From the NCBI GenBank assembly GCA_009760855.2, contig WPIO01000003.1, positions 9,813,501 to 9,877,500 on the forward strand: a stretch of DNA of 64,000 nt, given 5' to 3'. This document shows positions 36,486 to 48,359 of this stretch, in pieces. The number at the start of each line of letters is the position of its first letter. Within the stretch, counting starts at the first letter, position 1. The stretch comes from Cristatella mucedo (Eukaryota > Bryozoa > Phylactolaemata > Cristatellidae). Made by a program: the position numbers and the translations under genes. The notes under the pieces were generated by a model, which ran no database searches, was not told where the DNA came from, and was given only the letters and a program-made list of their open reading frames with translations.

Positions 36486-36991
36486 CAGTGGTTCTCAACC
36501 TTTTTGTAGTTTGGATGCCGTCGAGAACTGATGAGCAACACCACCAGTTTATTCGACTACGCACCGAGCTGGGGGAAGCGAAACTCACGTCCGCAGACGT
36601 TCATCCTAACCAGCTCTTCGGTTGTCTGCTGCTCCGGAAGACTGCGCTCTGATTCGTAGCGTTGATACCGCCAGCAGTTGGAACGCTGCGCTCCGATTGG
36701 CTAGTCGGTGATCGTGAGTGCCCTCCAGCCTTGTACCAGCAGACAACAACATTTAGGCTAGGCACTGTGGCATACTGGGGTATTAGGGGCAGTGCACTCA
36801 ATCCAACGAAACCACACTTCCTAATGCCGCCACCCTTTAATACAATTCCTCATGTTGTGGCGATCCCCAGCCATAAAACTATTGTGTGCAAAATATGGAA
36901 ATTCGTGTTTCCGATGGCCTTAGGCAACCCCTGTGAAAGGGTCGCTCGACCCCCCCCCAAGGGGTAGCGACACACAGGTTGAGAACCGCTG
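36486..36991 (+). mobile_element. Non-autonomous hAT transposon, SPIN-like
   Basis: Terminal inverted repeats CAGTGGTTCTCAACCT and AGGTTGAGAACCGCTG bound the element. The flanks gtctaggg and ttctatgg match at 6 of 8 positions and fit the hAT preference for nTCTAGAn. Inner blocks cctttaatacaattcctcat, gttgtggcgatccccagcca and tttccgatggccttaggc are, from memory, near-matches to the SPIN hAT consensus. No transposase. A foreign segment sits at 36,521-36,823. Confidence 0.85.
36521..36823. repeat. Segment inserted within the hAT element
   Basis: Unrelated to SPIN-like sequence and flanked by atgccgtc (36,515) and atgccgcc (36,824), a possible target duplication. Its first 60 bases match 20,993-21,055. 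Confidence 0.55.
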
Positions 36992-36999
36992 TTCTATGG

Positions 37000-38427
37000 G
37001 TTGCTGCACTCCGAAAGGCTTAGAAAAAGGCTATCCAGGCCTCTAGTAGCTTGAAGTGTCTATGCGCCTGTGACTGAGGATGTCACAGGAATTTCGGGAA
37101 CGGAATGACCAAATTATTTCCAAAAAAGCCACAGTGGTTAGAGAATGCTCACGATGCAAAGAAATAAAACAATCGAACCTGGCAGTGCTAATGAAGAGCC
37201 CTTGCGGTCATAGCAGTTCTGAGTCCAGTGGCAAAATCTCTAGCTGTTCATTGTGGCTAGTACAGCAAGAAGCTGTGACATAACATTATCTCAATCGTAT
37301 TATTTAAATCAAGTAGCAAGCATCGTATCAACTCGCCCATATATGGAAACCGTGCAGCAGGGCTGGGAAGCTAGAGTCCTCGACTGAATTTCAAAATGTT
37401 AAAGCTTAAGAGGCGGCTGCTGATATTTCACTTGCGTTCGCTGAAATTGTGGAAAGATGGCATTCCATGCAACGTCTTCGTACTGGGGCACACATTATTT
37501 TACTGAGTGCGACTGGACAGTCCGGATTCTTTCATATCCAAATCCTAATTGGTAACGACGCATTGGTACGTACCTCATTCCGGAGCAATATTTGACTTGT
37601 GCAGCCAGCTGACATCAGAATCAGCTGCATGTAAGATTATGCATTGCACGTACATGCTTCACACTGCTTCAAAAGCCTCGCTGGTCTCCTCTGTGACTTG
37701 TTCGCTAGCCGGTGCTACCTGGTGTCTAGCAAAACGGAGAAACACCTGAAACAGAGTGAAATATACCATTAACGTACGCATCCTAATGTACTAGGTCACC
37801 TGCAAGCAAACTCCTTCAACCACTGCCTGGTGAGGCAAAATTTAAACGCGACCGAAAGCCTGTTGACAGGACACGCCCGCCCGCCCGTCCGTCCGTCCGA
37901 GGCCTACCTGATCTAACGTGGTCTAGAAGATAGCGTAGTCCGTAATCTCCAGACGCTGCCGAGCTCGTTCGATGGGGCTACACCGCTTCTCGCCAAGCTT
38001 CTCGGTCGATGTGGGCACGAAGAGCTCGTGCGAGCTGGCACGTCGATCCACCAGCCTGGGCGCCATTAAAATGCTGCTCCGTAAAGGAAACAATGTCGTT
38101 CGGACTGACTTTGGTTCCCTTAAATTTCATTTTGATTGTGCGGCCGTCGGCAAACCTACAGCAATGACAGTTTCCGACGTGCGACGTCACTTTGTGCACT
38201 ATTAGCAAGCAGAAGTGAGCTGTGAGCACTAGAGCCGTGATATCCTCGGCACCCGAGGGTAATTGCCGAGCTGATGCCAGGAGTATAGGAGGCATGGTAA
38301 TATATATAGGCCTCACATCCTTGATGGCTGGTGATGTGTAGGTACATAAAAGCACTGCATCGTGGCAATTGATGAACCGGTTTGTTTTTGTCATTCAAAG
38401 GGCGTTCCTTGCTTGCACATATAATAT
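37000..38427. other. No gene recognised
   Basis: Unremarkable sequence with a short CCCG/TCCG repeat at about 37,873-37,900. Confidence 0.4.
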
Positions 38428-38590
38428 TAGCCGATTTAACAGCCTCATTTGTATAGCGGCGGAAGGGCCTTCACGGCTATCAGAACTACTTGCAGTGGGC
38501 AATAAAGGATCGCTAACAGCAGGATTTGAACCCACGACCTCAGATGTGAAGAGTGAGCACCTCACCTCCTGGGTTATCAACATGCCTATA
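38428..38590 (-). mobile_element. SINE B
   Basis: agccgatttaacagcctcat, gggccttcacggctatcaga, and B box complement caggatttgaacccacgacc. Confidence 0.82.
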
Positions 38591-38900
38591 TGAGAGTAAG
38601 TCGGCAGAAAGCCCAAGCCGTAATAGGGTGCTTGTACATCCAGATACACTTGACTATAGCGTGCCATCGCTTAACATACAGCTCTTCAGATGATGTGGAG
38701 AGCCTGTGCAAGCTAAACGACCGCTGACCATTATGGCTAGGCGATCGCATAGCTGGTCGCACTCATTCAAGCCGCAACAGATCGTCACCAGTGCAGCGTG
38801 TCTGTCGTTACAACCACCGTTAGGCCACTAAGGCAAGCCAGGCAGACGCTAGAGCAGCGTTTGGCGCACTTGCGACCAGACTGATCATTTGCTCGGGTAC

Positions 38901-39138
38901 CTGTGGGAAGTCAGGATAACGGAGCCCCCGGATGCCACATAAGTGTGCACGTTCTGCCATACGATCTGCCTGGCATGTGGATCCATGTCTGCCGTAGGCT
39001 CATCGCGAAAGACAAGGCGTGGGGAGCCGAGCATTGCCAGTGCCACCGACAGAGTCCTTTTCATTCCACCACTGTACGTCCCGTACAACATGCCAAAAAT
39101 GGCTTCATGTAGTAAGCTTCGGTCAACCTGACTATTTC
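38901..39138 (-). CDS. ABC transporter (ABCA-type) nucleotide-binding-domain exon
   Basis: On the minus strand an exon runs from the acceptor catacag (39145-39139) to AG|gtaccc below 38901, 238 nt, phase 1 in and 2 out. It encodes the C-terminal half of an ABC ATPase: signature YSGGMKRTLSVALAMLG, Walker B LVFRDEPTADMDP, and H-loop SVILTSH. YSGGMKR and MDP-AR--[LV]W are characteristic of subfamily A lipid transporters, whose intron also falls at the TSH|S site. Two oddities: the hydrophobic residue before the Walker B aspartate is Arg (usually Leu), and the D-loop reads ADMDP rather than TGMDP. The catalytic Glu and H-loop His are present. Walker A and the membrane segments are not seen in the window, so neighbouring exons are far away or this is an isolated remnant. 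Confidence 0.82.
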
Positions 39139-39209
39139 CTGTATGTAACGATAAAGTGGCAGCATGCTAGCAGTTTCTGATTGCAGGATGAAGTGCATCA
39201 GATCGTCAA

Positions 39210-39297
39210 TTATTTGCTGAAAATTTAAAGTGCCAAGAAAGAAACTATGTTCTCTGAGGGCGCTATATCAAATCTATTATTATTATTATTATTATCA
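39210..39297 (+). mobile_element. LINE A 3' tail
   Basis: agtgccaagaaagaaactat-gttctctgagggcgctatat and (ATT)n, immediately 5' of the ABCA exon on its own strand. Confidence 0.85.
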
Positions 39298-39657
39298 GAC
39301 AGAAGCCAGGTAGCTAGTGACAATTTGAGGGAGGATGCCTATAGTCAAGCCTGCAATGTTGCGTGATATACAGTGAAGTCTACCATATCTGTCAAGGATA
39401 AAGAAAACGGTGTGCTGGTAATCCATCTTCCAATGAGGAGCTTGCACGACTAGAAGCCAAGCATTCCACACCGAGAGATGGAGATGCTAATCAATGTTCG
39501 ATCGGCCACCCGAGGCTGACATGTGTCGGCAGCACTAAACCAGTGGAACTGAAAGGCCAGACCTGCTGGTGAAATCCCAGCGAAAGCAAGTGACGACTGT
39601 AGACGAGTGCGGTGGACACGGGCACTGCGGGCGCCAAGTGCAGGTGCAGGCCGTGCT

Positions 39658-39717
<60 letters not shown>

Positions 39718-39740
39718 TCTCTCTCGCTCTCTCTCTCTCC
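39658..39740 (+). repeat. (CT)n microsatellite
   Basis: About 26 CT units, then an interrupted stretch. Confidence 0.96.
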
Positions 39741-42700
39741 GTGTGAGCGCAACAGCAAGGTCCAAGCAGATAACACGAACCGTCGCCAGGCATCTATGCC
39801 TAAACACTGGGTCGGAGCAGCAGATGGGGCTAGCTATAATGAAAGCATGGCAGCTAACTAACAAGCAATAATTAAAGGCCAGCAGTGCTAAATGCAGCGT
39901 CGTACAGGAAGCAAAGCTGCAACCAAGAGGAAGATTGGCTAGTCCACCTTTCCCTGGAGAACCCAGCGGGTACAAAGGTACTCGCAAGTCAGTCAATGTG
40001 GCTGACTCTGGTCCACTGGCTTCACAGCTTGGTCAACTCCTTCGAAGGAACGCGAGTGCCAATGACTGCCGTCGAAGACACGGTTTATTGATTCCGGTGT
40101 GCTACATCAGGCCCACGGCAGCTGAAGGCCGATGACATGGATAAATCATGTTGTGCTTGAGCTCTATGTCTGGCCCATTGACTTGCTTCCTCTGCCAGAG
40201 CCGACGTTGTGTATCTCCATATCGCTGACATTCTATGACAACGAATTAAATCGAACCATGAGGATGCACCAGAGAGGTGTCCACAAGCACTGACCGGTCC
40301 TTTCTGACATGAGCTAGGACGTGGCCTATTCAGCTAGTGGGCACTAGCATTGTAGAAACCACGGAACAGCCGGGGATACAAAGCCATAGAAACTAATCCT
40401 GTGCGAGAAATAGCATATAGAGCTGTGCAAAAAGTGGTGCAAACAAGAGAGAAAAGGCTGCTCTCTTGAAGCAGCAGCACAAGCAGGCAAGCCGCTGCTA
40501 GCGAGTGCCACAGGCAGGAAGTGCTGCCTCTCCGTCTAGGTCTCTTACTGGGCCTCTCTCATTCTGTTCCTCCATTTTCATTCTCTCAGATCTCTACAAT
40601 GGCCTTACTTCTAATTCTAAGTGTACTAGAATCGGAAGCAATGACAGCCGGACCAGCATAATGTGCTGGGACAGCAGTAATTTCAAATTAATTTGTCAAA
40701 CGACAGCTAACAGTATAGGATCATAACCAATCAAAATTTAATTATCACAAAGTAAGAACCATTTTGAACTTTTAGACAGTGTAAAAACCATTCAGAGCCG
40801 TTTCCCTGTTTACATTAACCTAAGAATCCAACTGAAAAATTGTAGCTGCTGTTTTCGAAAGTTGATAAATCAACGATAAATAGGACGATGGATGCCATCG
40901 GAGCAACAGCATCGCAGGTCAAACTATGTGATCATGGCTTGCTACCACATGAAAGATGAAACTGTTCTCCTTTTATGCATACAAAGTCGTGCTATGCTTT
41001 TCACCAGGTGGTTATTCTATAAATAAGTCAGATCATTTTTCGGATTAGGCTTCGTAGCTGCCAGTTGAGAAGTAAAAAAAAATGTGAGTCAGCTTATCCA
41101 ACAGCCATGCGGCAGAAGAGACTGAGCAGCTATCACCCTACTTGCAGAGGTCAATAAAGAATTATATTCATTATGAATCGAGCATAAAATCTGGGTCTTG
41201 AAATATGCACTAAGATTCCAAGCCCATAAGGTAGATATTGATTAGGCACCTTGTATAAAGAAAAAAAGAATATCCTTAACTACCATCACCTGCTTTAGCA
41301 GCAATTAGCAGCAATTTAGAATTAACTGCCATAATACTCAAACTCCCGATTTAGGCAAAGCAGTAAGAATAATTTGCACCTTAACTAAAATAATATACTA
41401 TCCGAGTTCTGATTATTCTTTTTAAGAAACCATCATCAATTTCATGTAAGAACTCGACTGAGTTAATCTTGAAATTAGGTTTACAAACTCATACACTCTT
41501 GTGCAATGTATAGTTGATACATGCGATAAGTATATTTAAAAACACTGAAAAAAGACAGATTTGAAGTAACAGCAGCTGCATACACAGTTTGTTTTTAACT
41601 TGACTAGTGGTTCACTAGTGGTCATATAAAATGCCTCAATGTATTCTGTTTTGTTCTAAATTAAAAAATAATACAAAACTAGCTGCCAGCTTTATTCATC
41701 CTTCCCTAATCTTCAAATATTTTGAGGCCAATAAGTGGATGGGAATGACTACATTTCGAAATCAATATTGGTCACAATAATATGCTCATTGCAAGTTCTG
41801 CCTTCAAAATTGTCAACTATACAGTGCTCTTTGGGTAATGTATGAAGGTGGCTGGTTCGTACCAAAATGCATGGGATCGATGAGACATTTCATAGATGGA
41901 ATTTTATATGACCATAAGTAAATCAGTAGTCAAGTTAAAAACTGTCTCAAAATGAAACCATGAATATCTTGGTTTATAATGAACTTCTAGCATACGAAAA
42001 GCCACAATAATGTAGAGTTTACGTAACTTAGCATACTTAGCCCACGACAGATGATGCATCCTACCACTTTGGTTTGCCTAACTAACGCTAAAGCAAGCTA
42101 GCATGAATATGCTTTAAAAATTGCTTAGAATAGTTCTGGTTCTGACACAGTCACGACTTTGTGGAATTTTTTATTGTAGTTCTATCGTAACCGTGCACAT
42201 TAGTTCTATTGGTTCCTTGCAAGTTCGCCTTTTTTAGTGGTGAATTTTTGCTTAGTAGCTGAATTTTTAAATAAGTGGCTTTACAACAGCCTCCTTAAAA
42301 ATAATGCTGTGACGTAAACCTTAGGCTAATGACAGATTTAGTTATGCTATTTGTACAAGGCAGCAGAAAGTTGAGGTATCTCAGAAGGGAACAGTAGGCA
42401 TTGGGGTATCTAGGGCTAGCGGTCTTTTCGTATTTCAAAATGAACTTGGAGATCATAGCAACAGCCAGACTTGAAGGTTGGCATTGAAAAAGCGAAAGGA
42501 ATAAAAGAAGATTAATCCAAAGAGATGTCGCCTAGGGACATGATTCGTGGTTTTTCCATTTTGCTGACAAAGAAGCTAAAAACCAACAGTCTAGATTGCC
42601 CCAATGGTCGCTATGTATCTACCCGAGCACGGTTCAGTAGTCTGGGATAGCTGTAGTGCGAGACGGCTGACTGGGGGGTCACCCGGTTACGCTAAGCCTG

Positions 42701-43077
42701 CTCTTTGACTTGAGGCTGGTTCGGCGATGGCGAAAATCAATCCGGGCACTTGGAGGGACGCAGCTTGCGAGTCGAGCCGTGGAGTTTTTCAGTCGCTCAG
42801 TATCCGCATCTCGAAGGATGGATGGCTGGCTTTCGCTGACAATGCAGCCGACAACGTAAAGCCGCAAGGCTACAACTGCCCGAGCATGGAAGCTGAAAGC
42901 GCCCGGTGCGAGAACTCGTGTATTCAGCATTTCCCTGCAGTTTTTTGCTCGTGGGCCCCCTGAGCTTGGGCCTTCGGCGAAATGAGATGTGCCCCATGTG
43001 AGTCTCTGTAAAGCAGTCTCCCGTACTTCCGGCGATGCGATTTGTACATGTGGTGCAGCAGCGGTCGCTTTTAAAAG
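39741..43077. other. No gene recognised
   Basis: AT-rich from 40,700 to 42,600. A degraded SINE B may lie at 41,096-41,190. A GC-richer block at 42,680-42,965 has open frames on both strands without a recognised product. Confidence 0.4.
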
Positions 43078-43232
43078 GTAGGCTGATTTAACAGCATCAT
43101 TTATGTAGCAGCAGAAGAGCCTATGCGGCTGTCGCCGCCGCTTGCAGTAGAAAATTGAGGATCGACCGCTTCAGAACTCGAACCCAAAACCTGGGTCGTG
43201 AAGAGCAAGCGCCCTACATCATTGGCGAGGAT
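43078..43232 (-). mobile_element. SINE B
   Basis: taggctgatttaacagcatc, agagcctatgcggctgtcgc, and cagaactcgaacccaaaacc. Confidence 0.8.
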
Positions 43233-45281
43233 TGCTTCTGTCCTATGGCGTTCCTCCCACTCGTGGGAGTTATTGCATCGTTTGTTTCCCGAGTTCTCTC
43301 GGTAGCCCTGATGTCCCTGGGATCCCCCGTGCATTGCTGTCTGGTTTCCCTGCTATTGCTGGCGCGTGCGATCTCGTTATAAAGAGGTTAATCAAAGGGC
43401 CGCTTGCCTGACGCTAGCCCTATAACAGCGCGGTGGCTAGGAGGCAGCCTAACTGGGGCGTGGAGCTGACAACAGATGTCAGCTAACAAAAAAGACCACG
43501 TGAATACATTGCTGAGTCAAAAGGACCATCGAGGAAGTTCGCTTCGTGGTGGTTGGGGCAACTCAGTGCATGGCGGCGGTGCGGGATCTGCTCGCGTGAG
43601 CAGTAAGAGGGACGGTGCGGTTGCATAAGAGTTGCAGAAAAAGAGTTCTTCAGACTCGGACCCACAGAGAAAAGTCTTTTTAGCAACTCAGGCCTGAGGG
43701 CACTAGAAGGCTAGGTGAAACGAAGCCAAGCAATGGCGGGCCTTGTAATTCAGAGTAAGAAGCTGGTCTCACGAGGCACAGGTCTTGACAGGTAGTGCAA
43801 TGGAAAGTGCTTTCGTAGCCGCTGCGGCGTCATTTTATTATACAGGCCTCTCGAGACCGGTGGAGGATGCGAGGACTAGTTACGCTCCAGTTCAGCGATC
43901 TACGAGTCGAATGTCGGCTCAAGCACCCACGTCAATACTCGCGCCTCCTACTTTAAGATGCCACGAATGACCCTTCGGTTTCAAGAGGTTTGGTCCACAA
44001 AACACCAGGAAAATGCGGTTCGCAAGCCACAGGCTCATCCGGTAAGCTCAGCTACCATCCAGGGCCTACGACATGGCGATACCGCAGCCATTCTCGGATT
44101 GCTGCAACCCAACAGACTTTCGATCATGCCAATGCTTTACCAGACCTGATTCTGCTGTCCTCTGAGCCTTTTTCTAGATATTGAAAGCATCGACGAAGAT
44201 AGTCTCTTAGACAGAAGACACTGCGTTACTATTGGGTCAGAGTGCATTCATTTCTTCAGCAGACGTCGGTAATACTTGTGTATCCGCTTATCGGGTCAGT
44301 CTAGTCTCGTCATTTCGACATTACAAACTTGAAGCTACACAAGCTTCACGGTTTAGCTGCTTTCTCGCGAGCGTGCGGTGCTCTTGTTGCAAAACAATCC
44401 ATGTAACATGTGTGACCCGTGACCCCCAGCATCGCGTTTGTCCTTGAATTTAATTGCTATAATTTGCTTTCTTCTTTCACTGAATACTTGTCTCTTTAGT
44501 TTCTCAACACGACGGGTTTGAGCGAACTCCATATATTATGGTATAAAGCATACTGCAGAGCAGAGTAGAGTGGGGTGCACCGGTAGTTGCTTTGCTAGAA
44601 ATAGGACTCGTATTGAATATGCCAACTTAAAAAGAGTGTCCTATTCCTGTTTCTTTATTTTACTCATCGTCGCAACCGTCTTGGGATTTCCAGTCCAACA
44701 CGGAGTTGCATTTAACCACGAAATAGCAGCTCAAATTTATCTCCGCCGCTCGCGTTGCATGTATAGCACTATACTCATGCCTTGCCTATGCACTGCCGGA
44801 AGAACGTTCGCCCATTCCACTGCACCGCAGACACTTCCAACTAGGAAAGTCTTCTTTCCACTGTCAGCTCCTTGGCAAGGCTATGTAGACTCTTGAAGAC
44901 CTGCAGCATTGGATCTGTAGTTCCCCTGAGCTTGAGTCACGTATCGCTGTTTAGAGAAGGGAACTTCAAGCAAAATGCCCAATTAGAGCTCAGTTGGAGC
45001 AGTAATCGCTCATCGGCCGTTCAGTACAATCTCAACAATTGTCGCATTAGAAGCTGCTACCAGAGCGCATTTTTAACAAACCGCTGAAGGATGCAATTGG
45101 CGTCCATCCGTCAATCGGCCAGCACGCTCGGCTGCCGCTGGTAAGCGTCCGCCCAAGGTCCGCTGCTCCTAGCTCAGGCGTTGCCTAATGGCTGACTAAC
45201 TGACCGCGTAGCCTTTCCTTTACTTGCCTACGCTTTCTGGGCTGAGCAGACCCTTCCGCTCCTCCCTCCGCTTACCATTCT
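43233..45281. other. No gene recognised
   Basis: Several 60-110 codon open frames without domain or splice support. Confidence 0.4.
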
Positions 45282-45296
45282 TTGTTTTTTTCACCG

Positions 45297-45395
45297 CAGA
45301 AGCTAAATGGTGATTTTAATGAGAGAGCGTCGGCTTATCCGTTGGACTTCATTCCTACAGTCAGGGACGACCCGATCAATGGCACGACTACCGCT

Positions 45396-45427
<32 letters not shown>

Positions 45428-45560
45428 TAGCTACAGCTCGAGTCATCGTCCGGTTCACGGCCTCAGTCAGCTTCAATCCGGCCAACCTCATCGACACGCT
45501 AACGCATCGTCGGACGCTGGTTGGGCGCTGGTCGTTCTGCCTATCAGTCTACTGCCGTAA
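45297..45560 (+). CDS. Candidate exon with polyglutamine (CAG) tract, unknown protein
   Basis: A good acceptor (attctttgtttttttcaccg, then cag at 45297-45299) precedes a frame reading KLNGDFNERASAYPLDFIPT and then a run of about 10 Gln, Ser/His/Gln-rich residues and a stop near 45560. The overlapping frame is also open for 175 codons because the block is GC-rich, so the coding frame is not proven. No family was recognised and no clear donor was fixed. Confidence 0.35.
45397..45428 (+). repeat. (CAG)n tract
   Basis: Ten uninterrupted CAG units in the candidate exon; reads as Gln or Ser depending on frame. Confidence 0.97.
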
Positions 45561-45851
45561 TGAGACCGACGGTGCGCTCTACTGTTTTCCTACCATGTAC
45601 GCCTTACCGAAATCGAGACAAGCCGGCTTCCAGGAGGCTGGCCGCCGAAACTCCCGTGATGCGTTGCTCCCAACGATTCCTACATCTGCTATTGGGCTTG
45701 GAGAAGCTTTACCTCAAAGTCTCCGCACGCGCGAGAGCACCCGACAGCAGCTCGCGTCTCGCTTGACGTTTGACTTCCAGGATCCACTCGCAGCGGGCGT
45801 CATCAATCGCTCCCAGCGCCCCATCCTTCGATAGTCTCGATTGTAATCAGC

Positions 45852-46038
45852 CGGACGCGCTTCGCCCAAGCCATCCTCCCTCCCGGACCTCGCCGTGTTC
45901 ACACAGGCCGGCTTCTTCTGTACGCCTGCCATCTTTGATTCTCTGCTCTGCTCTATTCTCTCTCGGCGACGACGAGTGGACTCGGCCGACATTTACTTGT
46001 CACCTCCAGGCTTGGACTACTCGGTCGCCCAGTGCTAG
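45852..46038 (+). CDS. Candidate terminal exon, unknown protein
   Basis: After a possible acceptor (ctcgattgtaatcag) a frame reads SSLPDLAVFTQAGFFCTPAI, LLCSILSRRRRVDSADIYLS and DYSVAQC, then TAG. The sequence looks protein-like and lies 290 bp after the polyglutamine candidate, but a longer overlapping frame exists (159 codons, 45,770-46,249). Function unknown. Confidence 0.25.
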
Positions 46039-46259
46039 GTTATGGTCCACACTAGCGTCTTTTTTAAGCGAATTCGTTCTTCTGCCTCAGGCGCTGGCAC
46101 CGCTTAATCCCGAGTCTGCACTCACGGAAGTGGCACCCAGAAGCTGCTCTGACGAGCTCGAAGAAGGCTGCCTCTCCGAAAACTGCGAAACTGCGGCGAC
46201 GGACCATTACATCTCACTTACTCGAAGCCAGATGAAACCTTCCTGCTAGCCTCCCTCTC

Positions 46260-47555
46260 CGTGACCTCGCTGAGCCACAGATGCTTGACATCTCCCTGTC
46301 TATTGCCGCCAGCTGTTTGCAATTTTGCCGAGTTTGCCGTTTCACCTGCTTGCGATTAGTTCCATTTGTCTTCTTGAGGCGATCTTCCTGCTGCAGCTGA
46401 GCCTCACTGCTGAGAGAAAGACGGCTGCAGTGGCTTTGAGGCACGCAAACGAAACCTCAAGTTTCGCGTACCATCAAAGCTGACGTCGGTTCGTCCGTTC
46501 TCTCAGCCCGCAGCAGCTCACGGGCTCATGAATCCCCCACCACCTCGGCTTGGCTGACGTTAGTGATTGCCAGCCTCAGCCTTCGATGCTTCCACAAAAG
46601 ATTGGCACTGTCCGGTTGACCAACTGACTTCGGCTGCTAATTTTCTCACTTAGTTCCCTTGCTTTCGGGTTGCAAAGTTATAAAATGCAACTGGTTTCGG
46701 CACATGCAGGCTGTATTTAACGTTTTTCCGACCGGCTCGAAATTGCTATCGTGCGTTCGTGGCTACCAACCGAAGGCATTTCTGAAATTGGACGGCGGCA
46801 GGATAATCCCTGCCGTTTCATGATTATTACCCTTCTCTTCTTCTCGCTCTTAGTTTTACAGTAATATTAAAATGTTTATTCGACTTCTTCTCCCGACAGT
46901 CATTTTAACAGAGCATATTCCCGGGCGGCAGGAAGTGTCCAGCACGAAGTTTCTCAGGGAGGGTCTTTCTTTGAGGCCCTTAGTGGAACAGTAGAAATCC
47001 GGAATTTCGGATAGACAGAAATATTGCGGATATGCAACTTAAAGTGCGCTGCATCTACGGTCTGCCTCTTATGCCCGCCACTGTTCTCCTCTCATAGTGA
47101 ACGAGAACGTGTCACAGCAACACACCCGTTTGCTTCCCTTAACTACGGCCGCTGAATGATGACTCTCAATGTGCCGAAATACAGAACAGGTTAAATACTC
47201 AAATATAATTACAAATATGGGGCTTGAGCTATGCACCCATGCACACATCTCGAAAAACATCTCGTTTCTAAATCTTTTGTGGTGATTGGCAATCATTTTA
47301 GTATAAATACGCGTTTAGTTTGTTTAATCTTGCATTAAATGACCCGATGTGTATAAACTGAAGCACGTGCGTTCATTTAAATGCTAGGTGTGAGAGAATA
47401 CTAGCTATTTCCTATCGTGATTGAGCTACATACAATTACGAACCAACTTGTATTACCAAAGAACCCAGATTTGGTTAAGGTCTTGCAATTTGTAGCCACT
47501 CACTTAATCTAGATCACAACCGCTTGGGACGTGGAATTGAATGCAACTTTGAAAA
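46260..47555. other. No gene recognised
   Basis: No repeat family or exon identified. Confidence 0.4.
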
Positions 47556-47559
47556 TTAT

Positions 47560-48335
47560 AATAGTGATAATGCACTTGATAAAGCACCCTCGGAGAACTT
47601 AATCTGTTTCTAGGCGCTTTACATTTTCTGCAAAGAGAAATGCAATTGAATGGTAAGTAAAATCATGCTTGAAAAAAACAAACAAAATGAATAACATGGT
47701 TAGGGGTGACATGCACAGGGTCAGCATGCAAATGTGGTTAGTGGCAGCATGCACAGTGTCAGCACGCATAAGCACATCGAGGACGAATCACAGGGACCCA
47801 CTAAATGCTGTCCTAAATAGGTGTGTTTTTAAGTTTCTTCTAAATGTGGTCAGGTCAGGGGATGTTCTGACGCAGGTCGGGAAAGAGTTCCAGGCTTTGG
47901 GAGCATACGAACTAAATTCACGGTCTCCAAAAGATTTAAGGTTTGTGGGAGGTATTTGTAGACTGTTGGATTCCGAAAAGCGGGTGGCACGATGCTTGGC
48001 CTGATGGGGGAGTATATCGGAGAGATAGACTGGAGCCATAGAATGAATGGACCTAAAAGTGAGCGACAAAACCTTGAAGTCAATCCGTTGTTTGACTGGT
48101 AGCCAGTGCAGGTCGGCGAGAAGTGGAGTAATGTGGCAACTGCGACGCTCATGACAGACAAGCCTAGCTGCAGAGTTTTGCACCAGCTGCAATCGCCTGA
48201 TCGCACATGCTGGTAGGCCAGTAAGCAGTGAGTTGCAGAAGTCGAGATGAGATGTCACGAATGCGTGGACCAACTTGGACGTGGTATCATTATCTAAACA
48301 AGCCCGAATTATAGCAATGTTATGAAGCTGAAAGT
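47560..48335 (-). mobile_element. LINE A copy, young, 5'-truncated (minus)
   Basis: Hairpin tail, 3' UTR and the longest intact C-terminal ORF of the family (47,788-48,273, 161 codons: VHAFVTSHLDFCNSLLTGLP ... FRTAFSGSL). Very similar to 3,887-4,785 and 63,428-64,000, which suggests recent insertion. Confidence 0.9.
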
Positions 48336-48359
48336 AATGACTGTAAATAATAAACTGAA

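Noticed and set aside
45307-45834. 175-codon open frame with poly-Ser as a single-exon gene
   Set aside because: Poly-Ser is the CAG tract in another frame; the polyglutamine frame starts at a better splice acceptor. Neither is proven.
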